Part shown: positions 1 to 7,001 of the stretch, one piece after another
Position numbering within the stretch: position 1 is the stretch's first letter
How the letters are laid out: each line of letters opens with the position of its first letter
DNA from: Pseudomonadota bacterium
Lineage (GTDB): Bacteria; Pseudomonadota; Gammaproteobacteria; Acidiferrobacterales; Acidiferrobacteraceae
Reading direction: 5' to 3'
DNA length: 10,183 bases
Assembly: GCA_021797365.1 (NCBI GenBank)
Contig: JAJZZU010000067.1
Span: forward strand, 1-10,183
Position numbers and translations under genes: made by a program
Notes under the pieces: model-generated
Databases searched by the model: none
Seen by the model: only the letters and a program-made list of their open reading frames with translations
What the model was told of the DNA's origin: nothing

Positions 1-1
1 C

Positions 2-121
2 AAAGCCAAACTGACCATCAGAAAATCGTATGGTTTCCGATCCCCAGAGATCCTGGAAATGGCTTTATTACATGCCTTGGGCAAGCTTCCTGAGCCGAAA
101 TCGGCCCACGAATTCTACTGA
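2..121 (+). CDS. ISL3-family transposase, C-terminal end only (5' cut by window edge)
   Basis: An open frame enters from the left edge and stops at TGA 119-121, giving 39 residues. It carries the blocks IRKSYGFRS, then MALLHALGKLPEP, then a short aromatic end (HEFY). From memory of the family, this matches the extreme C-terminus of many ISL3 (IS204/IS1001/IS1165-type) DDE transposases, which end in a pattern like YGFR, ALYH, LGKLPEP and a few final residues. The catalytic core lies outside the window, so I cannot tell whether the gene is intact. No clear terminal inverted repeat was recognised in the bases after the stop. It marks the left part of the window as mobile-element-rich. The alternative is another DDE family with a similar tail. 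Confidence 0.66.
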   Translation, partial: KAKLTIRKSYGFRSPEILEMALLHALGKLPEPKSAHEFY

Positions 122-705
122 GGAGCCATACATATAGCACCCACATCGAGCAGGAATTGGCATATCGGTCATGACGCAAAACTCTTTCGTGCAACGACTC
201 CCTGCAAGTACATCGTCTTCTCTTCATAGATAATGGCGACGCCCGGAGTATGCCGAGCCTTAGGTACGAACAAGAGAATATCAGGGAATCCGAACTCCTG
301 GTTATTGAGCAGTCGGTATTATTGGAGGTCATAGGGGAAGGCGAGCAAGGGGTCAGGGGCTTTAGATCGAGTGGGCGCAAGGTCGTTCACCCTGGCGCGC
401 GCGAGTGCGCGTCCCCTCAGTTGCATGTCGGCGTGCAAGCATATTTGGGTCGTCTCCGGTTATCTTGGCATGGAACGACCAGCGTCTCAGAGCTGACCCG
501 GAGCGTCTGGTGATTGTGGGATATCGCCCGAACGACCACGGAGGCCGTGCGCGTGTTGCGAAGGCCTTAACCTGGAGGTGGGTGGGGCGCTCGTGGTCGA
601 CAAAAGTCGCGTGCGGCTGCTTTGACCAACAGGGGATCGGTAGCATCCCGGCAAGTCGTTTAATGTCTTGATAGCTGATAGGGAATCCGGTTCGGATGTC
701 TCTCG
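122..705. other. gene-poor stretch between two transposase remnants
   Basis: No gene is recognised here. Open frames on both strands are short and have no ribosome binding site. The most protein-like reading is on the minus strand at 169-455 and is listed separately. The sequence just after 121 may include the right end of the ISL3 element, and the sequence just below 706 may include the end of the IS256 element. No inverted repeat could be defined for either by eye. Confidence 0.5.
169..455 (-). pseudogene. possible decayed coding fragment of unknown function
   Basis: One minus-strand frame ends at TGA (169-171). It reads as plausible protein with a single internal TAA at 319-321. The part after the internal stop includes NNQEFGFPDILLFVPKAR and then HTPGVAIIYEEK, ending VVARKSFAS. 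The composition, with alternating hydrophobic and charged residues, looks more like a real protein than neighbouring frames do. I do not recognise the family, see no start codon with a Shine-Dalgarno sequence, and cannot exclude chance. If real, it is a pseudogene left between the two insertion-sequence remnants. The upper boundary is approximate and follows the open frame. Confidence 0.2.
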
Positions 706-985
706 TTACGCCGCCCCGGAGGGTGGCGCTATCTCCGCTGATGCCTCCAGGGTCAGGGCGCAATTCGCCAGGATCCAATCGTCTTTTTGCTCCATAAGGA
801 TAGTGTCGACGAGGCGCATAATGCTGTACCCATTCGGGGAGACCCAGACCACGTTCGCGTAGCGTGTGACCTGCTTGCTCAACGGCTTGAGGGGGTTTGG
901 TCGAGTGGATCTTCACATGGTGGGCCGCGGGGTAGCCCATGAAGGTCACCACATGCTTGGCCTCATCAAGCTGGCTTGTAAAGGC
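706..985 (-). pseudogene. IS256/Mutator-family transposase, broken C-terminal remnant
   Basis: Reading 5' to 3' on the minus strand, the first frame gives QLDEAKHVVTFMGYP, then AAHHVKIHST. At about 896-898 one extra base shifts the frame. The next frame continues NPLKPLSKQVTRYANVV, then VSPNGYSIMRLVDTILMEQ, DDWILANCALTLEA, and stops at TAA 706-708. The joined reading matches the C-terminal signature of IS256-type DDE transposases: the HSTNPLERLNKEVKRR-like block, a PN..SI.RL segment, and an LMEQ.DDW segment before the stop. The N-terminal two thirds, including most of the catalytic region, is missing or unrecognisable upstream of 985. The element is therefore both truncated and frameshifted and cannot encode an active transposase. 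Family assignment is firm; the left boundary is approximate. Confidence 0.82.
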
Positions 986-1405
986 AAGTGGCGTCCTTCT
1001 GTCGCCGCGGCCAAGAGCTCGGGGCATTCGGAAAGCCTGGCGATCGTCTCGCGACTTGGCGCGCCGCCGATGGTTTCGCTCCGTTCAGGTCGCGGCTATC
1101 ATTACGCCATGCCGAATGCAAAAACAGCCTACGCCTACAACCCCCCGGTCTCTCGCGTATACCGTGATATTGGCCATACCTCGCCCGACCACCGCAGTCC
1201 ATGGGCGGGGATATCCGGGTTAGCCACAATGCGTGATGATGATCCCGGATGGGGTCGTGCCCTAGGTGGGGTATTTTCCGCATAGTGATCATTATCCAGG
1301 AAAGGAGACCCGTCCGGCCCGCCACTTGATGACATCTGCGAGATGAGAGTATCGGATGGCAACGGGCGAAGCCTGTTTGGATTTCTTCGAGCGAGGAGTA
1401 AGGGT
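986..1405. other. non-coding or unrecognisable stretch upstream of glpK
   Basis: No gene is recognised. Open frames occur on both strands but read as low-complexity Arg/Pro/His-rich sequence and lack starts with ribosome binding sites. A strong orphan Shine-Dalgarno-like AAAGGAGA lies at 1301-1308 with no usable start codon at normal spacing. It may be left over from a lost gene upstream of glpK. No -35/-10 pair convincing enough to call the glpK promoter was found. Confidence 0.45.
1393..1398 (+). promoter_or_regulatory. ribosome binding site that fixes the glpK start
   Basis: GAGGAG lies 7 bases before ATG 1406-1408. The open frame extends upstream to 1343, but the extra residues are not part of the glycerol kinase fold and that earlier start has no such site. 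The 1406 start gives the normal family N-terminus ([15 protein letters not shown]). Confidence 0.75.
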
Positions 1406-2905
1406 ATGTCACGGTATGTCGGCGCTGTGGATCAAGGAACGACGAGTTCGCGTTTTATCGTATTCGATAGACGGGGGTCGACCGTGTCGGTTGCCCAAAA
1501 AGAGCATGATCAGATCTATCCGAAGCCTGGTTGGGTCGAGCACGATCCGCTCCAGATCCTGAGCAACACGAGGGAAGTGATGGGCGCAGCACTTGCGCGC
1601 GCCAATCTATCAGCAAGGGATATTGTTGCCGTCGGCATCACGAATCAGCGCGAAACGACGCTTCTTTGGGACAGGACAACCGGCAAGCCGATTTGTAACG
1701 CGTTGGTCTGGATGGACACTCGGACCAGCGACCTCGTTCAGCGCTATGTGAGGGATGGTGGCCAAAACCGGTTTCGCGTAACCACAGGTCTGCCGATCAC
1801 GACCTATTTCTCGAGCCTCAAGCTGCTTTGGATATTCGAGAATGTACCCGGTGCGCGGGAAAAGGCGGAAGCGGGTGACGCAATGTTTGGGACAGTGGAC
1901 TCTTGGCTCATCTGGAATCTCACCGGGGGCACGAATGGGGGTTGTCACGTGACGGACGTGACTAACGCGAGCCGCACCCAGTTGATGAATCTGGCGACCT
2001 GCGATTGGGATGACGCCCTCTTGAGTGCATTCAAAATTCCGCGTGCCTGCTTACCCCAGATTGTGCCGTCATCGGCAGTCCACGGGGAAATCCGAATCTC
2101 GCCTTTGAACGGGACAAAGATCGCCGGTATTCTGGGCGACCAGCAAGCGGCATTGTTCGGTCAGACGTGCTTTGCGCCCGGTGAGGCGAAGAACACGTAC
2201 GGTACGGGGTCGTTCTTGCTCATGAACACCGGCACAACTCGCGTCCAGTCAAAGGCGGGACTGCTGACGACAGTCGCATACAAGTTGGGAGACGACGTGC
2301 CTCATTACGCCTTGGAAGGCTCGATTGCTATTACGGGAGCCCTGGTTCAGTGGCTACGGGATAACCTCAAGCTATTCGACGACGTGGCCCAGATTGAGCC
2401 GCTCGCCCGGAGTGTCGATGATAACGGCGGTGTTTACATCGTTCCGGCGTTTTCCGGACTCTACGCGCCATACTGGAAGGATAGCGCGCGCGGCATTATC
2501 GCCGGTCTCACGCGGTTTGTGACCCGCGCTCATTTGGCGCGCGCATCGCTAGAGTCAGCCGCGTACCAGGTGCGCGATGTCGTTGAAGCCATGGAGGAAG
2601 ATTCTGGTATCAACGTGTCGACCCTGAAGACGGATGGCGGCATGGTTGGCAACGAACTGCTTATGCAGTTTCAAGCAGATATACTAAACGTACCCGTTGC
2701 CAGGCCTAAGGTCACTGAAACGACAGCGTTGGGCGCCGCTTACGCAGCGGGACTGGCGGTTGGGTACTGGAAAAATATCGAGGATCTGAAGGCAAACTGG
2801 GATATAGGTAAGTCCTGGGAGCCCGCCATGTCGGAAGAAACTCGGGCAAGGTACTGCGCGTTTTGGAAAAAGGCAGTCGCGCGGTCGCTCGATTGGGTCG
2901 ATTGA
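1406..2905 (+). CDS. glpK: glycerol kinase
   Basis: This enzyme phosphorylates glycerol with ATP to sn-glycerol 3-phosphate in the cytoplasm, the entry step of glycerol use. The product is 499 residues, the usual length (E. coli GlpK is about 502). It is a FGGY-family kinase. Visible motifs are the N-terminal phosphate loop DQGTTSSR (residues 9-16), GITNQRETT (about 78-86), the substrate segment around W102 and D104, the catalytic base in [10 protein letters not shown] (D245), the nucleotide-site TYGTGSF (about 264-270), GLYAPYW in the second domain, and LKTDGGM followed by MQFQADIL. The GL(Y/F)APYW block and the [12 protein letters not shown] tail resemble the actinobacterial-type subgroup as I remember it. 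The E. coli fructose-1,6-bisphosphate loop (GGxGGTR) is not present. There is no glpF, glpD or glpR beside it, and mobile-element remnants lie on both sides. The frame is intact, and base use is less GC-rich than genes right of the tRNA, suggesting transfer. Confidence 0.96.
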   Translation: MSRYVGAVDQGTTSSRFIVFDRRGSTVSVAQKEHDQIYPKPGWVEHDPLQILSNTREVMGAALARANLSARDIVAVGITNQRETTLLWDRTTGKPICNALVWMDTRTSDLVQRYVRDGGQNRFRVTTGLPITTYFSSLKLLWIFENVPGAREKAEAGDAMFGTVDSWLIWNLTGGTNGGCHVTDVTNASRTQLMNLATCDWDDALLSAFKIPRACLPQIVPSSAVHGEIRISPLNGTKIAGILGDQQAALFGQTCFAPGEAKNTYGTGSFLLMNTGTTRVQSKAGLLTTVAYKLGDDVPHYALEGSIAITGALVQWLRDNLKLFDDVAQIEPLARSVDDNGGVYIVPAFSGLYAPYWKDSARGIIAGLTRFVTRAHLARASLESAAYQVRDVVEAMEEDSGINVSTLKTDGGMVGNELLMQFQADILNVPVARPKVTETTALGAAYAAGLAVGYWKNIEDLKANWDIGKSWEPAMSEETRARYCAFWKKAVARSLDWVD

Positions 2906-3138
2906 ATATGGATCATGAGTGAGAACCGAATTGGATGGTTCGACGGCCACTTTTTCTAGGTCATTTAAGACGCGTAGTCGCCTTTCTATGTCTTTTCGAT
3001 ATACGGGACGGAGTCGATTACGGCGCGCCATTTTTGGGAAAACGCGGGGAGGATGCGAAGTCTACGGGCGCACCCATGTCGGCGGCAAGGCCAGCGATTC
3101 ATCCGGCAATGGGCGTAGGAACGGGCGGGTGAGCGTAG

Positions 3139-3327
3139 GCCACCTGCAATGATGCCAGATGCGCCCCAGACAAGGGGCTCCTGGAGTCGCTTCAAGACAC
3201 GCGGGCTGCCGAGGTTGCGACCGCCCGGAACCGCGAGATAGGGGTGTATATCCACGCCTATGAGCGCGGTGATCTCGCAAGCCTCCGCGTCGAAGCGGTT
3301 TGTGGGGTTCTTGCGAACCCAGGGTGA
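3139..3327 (+). pseudogene. possible protein fragment, start missing, family unknown
   Basis: An open frame follows an in-frame TAG (3136-3138) and ends at TGA 3325-3327, giving about 62 residues. It includes KGLLESLQDTRAAEVAT, then REIGVYIHAYERGDLASL. The middle reads as an amphipathic helix with regular charged residues, unlike the other frames here. No ATG, GTG or TTG start with a Shine-Dalgarno sequence was seen. The pattern vaguely recalls coiled-coil outer-membrane efflux proteins (TolC family), but that is only an impression and I do not assign it. Chance is a real alternative. Confidence 0.17.
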
Positions 3328-3443
3328 AGGCCGGCTTGGCTGCGCTTGCGTTCCGCGACAGTGGGTTTATGCGGAATCAGTCTTAAGGGCCGGGAATCCT
3401 GCCATACGACCCGGGGAGTTTTGAGCGTATGCATGTCTCCTCG

Positions 3444-3467
3444 GCCGGTGAAACCGGCGCGGTTTTT
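3444..3467 (+). terminator. weak terminator-like hairpin
   Basis: A perfect 6-bp stem GCCGGT/ACCGGC closes a 3-base GAA loop (3444-3458), then four bases, then five Ts at 3463-3467. The gap between stem and T run is longer than in a good intrinsic terminator, and no intact gene ends just upstream. It could be a leftover terminator or chance. Confidence 0.25.
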
Positions 3468-3479
3468 GGCGCCCACGCG

Positions 3480-4216
3480 GGCCGGGTTTCTGGCCAAAGT
3501 CGGCTATTGCAATACGCTTCCCCCAGGCTTTGGAGCCAGGTTCGCGACCGCAGTGGAAGAGGCTGGCGCGTGCTGTGGCCTTCCGGCATTCGCTCCTGTC
3601 AGAACGCGACCGACGTGAACCGTACCTCTTGTCTTGGGATGAGCAGGAGCGCCTGTTTGCGGCACTGCCCGCATCTGGCCAGCATGGCGCTCTTCAAGGT
3701 CAACACGGGTTGTCGGGAGCGGGAGGTGTGCCGTTGCAATGGGAGTGGGAGGTGGTCGTGCCGGAATTAGGAACATCCGTGTTTTTGATTCCTGCGGTGT
3801 ACGTCAAGAATCGACGCAAGCGTTGCGTGGTGTTGAATCAGGTCGCCAAGGCAGTCATCGAGGCGCAGCGCGGACGGCGCTCCCCATATGTCTTCAATTA
3901 CCGCGGCCACCCGGTCCAGAAGATAAATTCCCGGGCCCGGCGGCGTGCACGCACGGAGGCGGACGTCCCATTGGCGCATATGCATGACCTGAAGCGCACG
4001 TTTGGAGCGCGGCTGCGCGCGGCGGGGGTGCGCTTCGAGGACCGGTAGGGTTTGCTTGGCCACGAATCGACGCGCATCACCGACCACTACTCGGCGGCGG
4101 AATTGAGTCAGCTCATTGAGGCGGCCAATCGGGTCTGTGGTGAAAAGTCCCGCAAAAGCCCCGCACTCATTTTGCGGAAACCGGCGGCTCGGAAAAGAGT
4201 CTATGTAACTTCTTGA
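3480..4216 (+). pseudogene. phage/island-type tyrosine recombinase (integrase), frameshifted and nonsense-mutated
   Basis: An intact ancestor would catalyse site-specific recombination of an island or prophage into a tRNA gene. The readable pieces hop between two frames. Core-binding-domain-like residues LLQYASPRLWSQVRD and RGW lie in one frame (about 3500-3590). LLSERDRREPYLLSWDEQE lies in the next (to about 3665). MALFKVNTGCREREVC, with the catalytic Arg, is in the first frame again (to about 3735). WEWEVVVPELGTSVFLIP and VKNRRKR follow in the second frame, then HDLKRTFGARLRAAGV. An in-frame TAG at 4046-4048 replaces what is usually Gln in EDRQDLLGH. After it come GLLGHESTRIT, the catalytic HYSAAELSQL and a stop at TGA 4214-4216. 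So there are about three frameshifts and one amber codon. The N-terminus is unrecognisable. The gene ends 15 bp from the 3' end of the tRNA-Pro gene, the usual place for an island integrase. Confidence 0.88.
4150..4177. repeat. perfect 8-bp inverted repeat near the integrase 3' end
   Basis: CCGCAAAA at 4150-4157 is matched by TTTTGCGG at 4170-4177 around a 12-base spacer. It lies inside the integrase remnant, about 55 bp from the tRNA 3' end. On the minus strand it could form a weak hairpin downstream of the tRNA transcript. There is no good T run after it, so it is not called a terminator. Small inverted repeats next to an attachment site can be recombinase arm sites, but nothing here shows that. 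Confidence 0.35.
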
Positions 4217-4229
4217 TAGGGCTGGGATA

Positions 4230-4308
<79 letters not shown>

Positions 4309-4319
4309 TTCCGGGTGGC

Positions 4320-4347
4320 ATCATACCGTAAGCGCCCTTAGTATCAA
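4320..4347 (-). promoter_or_regulatory. sigma-70-type promoter of tRNA-Pro
   Basis: On the minus strand, TTGATA (4347-4342) and TATGAT (4325-4320) are separated by 16 bases. Each hexamer differs from consensus (TTGACA/TATAAT) at one position. The start point predicted about 7 bases past the -10 falls about 5 bases before the mature tRNA 5' end at 4308. This is the best promoter seen in the window and matches the need for strong tRNA transcription. Confidence 0.7.
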
Positions 4348-4436
4348 AGATGCTATTGGATGGGGGTGGCGGGGGCCGGGGTGTGCGCGAGGCCCGTTGG
4401 GCGAGAGCGGACCGGATGAGGCGGTTGGTGCATGCA

Positions 4437-4465
4437 TCGCCAAGCATGGCCGCAGTCCGTAGAAT
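4437..4465 (+). promoter_or_regulatory. candidate promoter of the ABC-F gene, possibly giving a leaderless mRNA
   Basis: TAGAAT at 4460-4465 is a fair -10 box. TCGCCA at 4437-4442, with 17-base spacing, matches the -35 consensus at 4 of 6 positions. Transcription would begin at or next to the ATG at 4472, and no Shine-Dalgarno sequence precedes that ATG. The -35 is weak, so this is tentative. Confidence 0.27.
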
Positions 4466-4471
4466 ACGCGG

Positions 4472-6325
4472 ATGCTTAATGTCCGTGATCTGTCGTTCCG
4501 CGTGGGTGGCGAGGAGCTCTTCCGCGACGTCTCGTTTGAAGTCTACCGGGGCCAGCGGATCGGTCTTGTCGGCCGCAATGGCTCGGGGAAGTCCACACTC
4601 CTCAGAATCATCCATGAGCGCCTGGAGCCGGAGGAGGGGCGGCTTGAGTTCGCGGGGGCGGTGAGTGTCGTGGCGGTGGCCCAGGAGACCCCGGACACGG
4701 ATGCCTCGGTGCTGGCGTGTAGCCTGGACGGGGATCCGGAGTTGCGGGCCTTGGAGAAAGACCTGGCGAGCGGGGTCCACGATGAGCGTTATTTCGCTGC
4801 CCAGGCCCGCTATGAGGCGATCGAAGGTTTCAGCGCCGCGGCGCGCGCGAGCCAGCTCTTGGCCGGATTGGGCTTCTCGCAAGAGGATCTGGGGCGGCCC
4901 GTCCAGGTCTTGAGTGGGGGTTGGCGCATGCGCCTGAATCTTGCCCGCGCGCTCATGGCTCGCGCCGATCTGTTGCTGCTGGACGAACCCACCAACCACC
5001 TGGATCTCGAGGCCATCGCCTGGCTCGAGCAGTATCTGGCGCGCTTCGATGGGGCATTGCTAGTCGTATCACACGATCGGGATTTCCTGAACGCGGTGGT
5101 CAATCGCGTAGCGGCGATCCATGATCGCACCTTGTCCTTATATGCCGGATCATACGATGCCTACGTCGAACGCCGTGCCCTCGAGGCCGTCCAGCGGGAG
5201 GCGGCGGAGAGCAAGCAGGCGGCGCAGGTTGAGGCGTTGGAGCGCTTCGTGGCGCGCTTTCGGGCCAAAGCCAGCAAGGCACGCCAGGCGCAGAGCCGCT
5301 TGAAGATGTTGGAGCGCATGGAGCGCGTGACCAAGCTTCGTGGCGAGGTCCGCTACACGCTGCCGTTGAAGGGCCCCGAACGCGTGCCGGATACCTTGAT
5401 CACGCTACGCGATGTGGCGTTCGGTTACCCGGATGCCGCTGCGTTGTTTGCGGGCGTGGGCATCACGGTGGCGCCGGGTGATCGCATTGGCGTGATCGGT
5501 TGCAACGGCGCTGGCAAGTCGACCTTCCTGAAGGTCCTTTTGGGGGCGCTTGCGCCGAGTGCGGGGACGCGCACCGCGACCGCCGGCCTTACTGTCGGAT
5601 ATTTTGCGCAGCATCAACTGGAGCAGCTCGATCCACAGGGCACCCCGCTTTCCTACATGGTGGCCCTGGACCCGGCCGCACCCTTGCAGGCCTTGCGCGA
5701 CTATCTGGGAGGCTTTGGCTTCGGCTCGGGCGGTCTGGAGCGGGCGATCCAGGGGCTGTCGGGTGGGGAGAAGAGCCGGCTTGTGCTGGCCGGCCTGTCG
5801 TGGGGCCGCCCCCATCTCTTGTTGCTCGATGAGCCCACCAACCATCTCGATCTGGAGATGCGTGAGGCCTTGGGCTACGCCCTGCAGGACTATAGCGGGG
5901 CCTTGATTCTGGTGTCACATGATCGCCATCTGATCCGTTCGTGCGCCGATACCTTGTGGCTGGTGGGGGACTGTGGAGTACGGGAGTACGCCGGCGATCT
6001 CGAGGATTATCAGCGGGAGACGGTCGCATCGCGTGCGCCGAAGGTCGTGGCGAGGCCCAAAAAGGAGGGGCGACGCCCCACCATATCTCCCAAGGCCTAT
6101 CGGCGCGAGCAACAGGCCATCGAGGCGCGTATGGCGGTGGATGCCGCGCGTCTTGCCGAGATCGATGGGGTATTGGGTGATCCGCGTGCCTACCAGCAGG
6201 GGGGAGAGACCATAAAGGTCCTGCAGGCCGAGCGCGCGACCGTCACGGCCCGCCAGGCCGCCGATGAGGAGCAGTGGCTGGCCCTGGAGGAAAAGCTGGC
6301 CGAGGTCGCGGCGCGCCTATCTTAG
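4472..6325 (+). CDS. yheS: ABC-F family ATPase, YheS-like ribosome-associated translation factor
   Basis: This is a soluble tandem-ATPase ABC protein without membrane segments. ABC-F proteins bind the ribosomal E site and act on stalled or initiating ribosomes; YheS-type members are translation factors rather than transporters. The product is 617 residues (E. coli YheS is about 637). Domain 1 has Walker A GRNGSGKS (34-41), signature LSGGWRMRLNLARAL and Walker B LLLLDEPTNHLD (about 166-177). The linker (about 230-285) is Arg/Lys/Gln-rich and contains FRAKASKARQAQSRLKMLER, the tRNA-interacting linker typical of the YheS/Uup group. Domain 2 has Walker A GCNGAGKS (about 343-350), the block YFAQHQLEQLDP, signature LSGGEKSRLVLA and a second LLLLDEPTNHLD (about 448-459). 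A short coiled-coil tail follows. YFAQHQLE, LRDYLGGFGF and GDLEDYQ favour YheS over EttA or Uup. The ATG lacks a clear ribosome site. It converges on moaE with 6 bp between them. Confidence 0.93.
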   Translation: MLNVRDLSFRVGGEELFRDVSFEVYRGQRIGLVGRNGSGKSTLLRIIHERLEPEEGRLEFAGAVSVVAVAQETPDTDASVLACSLDGDPELRALEKDLASGVHDERYFAAQARYEAIEGFSAAARASQLLAGLGFSQEDLGRPVQVLSGGWRMRLNLARALMARADLLLLDEPTNHLDLEAIAWLEQYLARFDGALLVVSHDRDFLNAVVNRVAAIHDRTLSLYAGSYDAYVERRALEAVQREAAESKQAAQVEALERFVARFRAKASKARQAQSRLKMLERMERVTKLRGEVRYTLPLKGPERVPDTLITLRDVAFGYPDAAALFAGVGITVAPGDRIGVIGCNGAGKSTFLKVLLGALAPSAGTRTATAGLTVGYFAQHQLEQLDPQGTPLSYMVALDPAAPLQALRDYLGGFGFGSGGLERAIQGLSGGEKSRLVLAGLSWGRPHLLLLDEPTNHLDLEMREALGYALQDYSGALILVSHDRHLIRSCADTLWLVGDCGVREYAGDLEDYQRETVASRAPKVVARPKKEGRRPTISPKAYRREQQAIEARMAVDAARLAEIDGVLGDPRAYQQGGETIKVLQAERATVTARQAADEEQWLALEEKLAEVAARLS

Positions 6326-6331
6326 GCCCTG

Positions 6332-6760
6332 CTATTCCAGGCCCTGCGGGCTCTGACCCGGTACCCAAACGGCGCCCTCGGGCGAGATCTCCTTTTTCCA
6401 GAAGGGGGCGCGGGTCTTCAGGGCATCGACGATCGCCTGGCAGCCGGCGAAGGCCTCGGCCCTGTGTGCCGACCACACGGTGACGAGCACGATGCGTTCA
6501 TGGCAGGCGAGGCGCCCGTGGCGATGGATGATGAGCACCTCTTGAAGATTGTAGCGGGCCTGGGCGGATGCGCCGATGCGAGACAGTTCCGCGCGCGTCA
6601 TCTCCGGGTAGTGTTCGATCTCGAGCGCTGTGATCGTGCGATCCTGCGCGCTGTCGCGCACTGTGCCGACGAAGCTCACCCGCGCGCCCGCGCCCTTGAC
6701 ATCGAGCGCCTGCGCCTCGCGCTCGGCATCGAAGTCTCCGGTCTGCAGTCTGACGATCAT
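6332..6760 (-). CDS. moaE: molybdopterin synthase catalytic (large) subunit
   Basis: With MoaD this cytoplasmic subunit converts cyclic pyranopterin monophosphate to molybdopterin by inserting two sulfurs carried on the MoaD C-terminus. The product is 142 residues, close to E. coli MoaE (150). Visible family features are FVGTVRD near residue 35, ALEIEHYPEM, the LIIHRHGRL block, VTVWSAHRAEAFAGC, and the C-terminal LKTRAPFWKKE with the conserved lysines of the active site, then PEGAVWV. ATG 6760-6758 overlaps the moaD stop by one base (TGATG), a classic translational coupling. The frame stays open far upstream, but that extension is antisense-like Arg-rich sequence overlapping moaD and is rejected. 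This is the last gene of the minus-strand run and no intrinsic terminator follows it. Confidence 0.95.
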   Translation of the reverse strand: MIVRLQTGDFDAEREAQALDVKGAGARVSFVGTVRDSAQDRTITALEIEHYPEMTRAELSRIGASAQARYNLQEVLIIHRHGRLACHERIVLVTVWSAHRAEAFAGCQAIVDALKTRAPFWKKEISPEGAVWVPGQSPQGLE

Positions 6761-6999
6761 CAGCCGCCGCTCACGGGCGGGAAGAATGCGACTTCGTCGC
6801 CGTCGTGGACGAGGCTTGCGAGCGACGCATGTTCGCAGTTGATGGCGACGAGAAGGGGTTTGGGGAGATCGACGACTCGCGCACCGGCAAGCGCCTCCAG
6901 CACATCCGAGGCACGCTGAGGTGTGTCGGCGGGCGCAAGCTTGCGCGTGTCGCACCCGAGGATCTCGCGCACCGCGGCAAAACAGCGAACGGTGATCAC
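6760..6999 (-). CDS. moaD: molybdopterin synthase sulfur carrier (small) subunit
   Basis: This small ubiquitin-like protein carries sulfur as a C-terminal thiocarboxylate to MoaE. The product is 79 residues (E. coli MoaD is 81). It ends in FFPPVSGG; the terminal Gly-Gly is the site of adenylation and thiocarboxylation and is required for function. The N-terminus ITVRCFAAVREILG and the mid-region LLVAINCEHAS match the beta-grasp family. The start is GTG (6999-6997), supported by a strong GGGAGG 6 bases upstream and by lying only 2 bp after the moaA stop. No ATG fits the family N-terminus. The adenylating partner (MoeB-type) is not in the window. Confidence 0.94.
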   Translation of the reverse strand: MITVRCFAAVREILGCDTRKLAPADTPQRASDVLEALAGARVVDLPKPLLVAINCEHASLASLVHDGDEVAFFPPVSGG

Positions 7000-7001
7000 A
7001 G

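Larger units (their letters stand above)
2906..3479. other. gene-poor stretch between glpK and the integrase remnant
   Basis: No recognisable complete gene. Frames on both strands are short and lack ribosome binding sites. One start-less frame at 3139-3327 reads as protein and is listed separately. Two small perfect hairpins occur: GGGTTC-TTGC-GAACCC at 3305-3320, and GCCGGT-GAA-ACCGGC at 3444-3458, the latter followed by a T run. No glpF, glpD or regulator follows glpK here, and no clear terminator lies directly after its stop codon. Confidence 0.45.

Noticed and set aside
362..1027. A 221-codon minus-strand open frame taken as one protein
   Set aside because: Only its first part matches the IS256 transposase. 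After the insertion near 896-898 it runs out of frame, and the rest is Arg/Pro-rich shadow sequence.
1343..1405. N-terminal extension of glpK
   Set aside because: It adds residues absent from the family, and the strong GAGGAG site points to ATG 1406.
3305..3320. Hairpin GGGTTC-TTGC-GAACCC as a terminator
   Set aside because: It has no T run on either side and no gene ending nearby.
5405..6029. Long antisense open frames within the ABC-F gene and similar ones inside moaA, moaC and soeC
   Set aside because: They are GC-rich shadow frames of well-supported genes, with Arg/Pro/His-rich translations and no ribosome sites.
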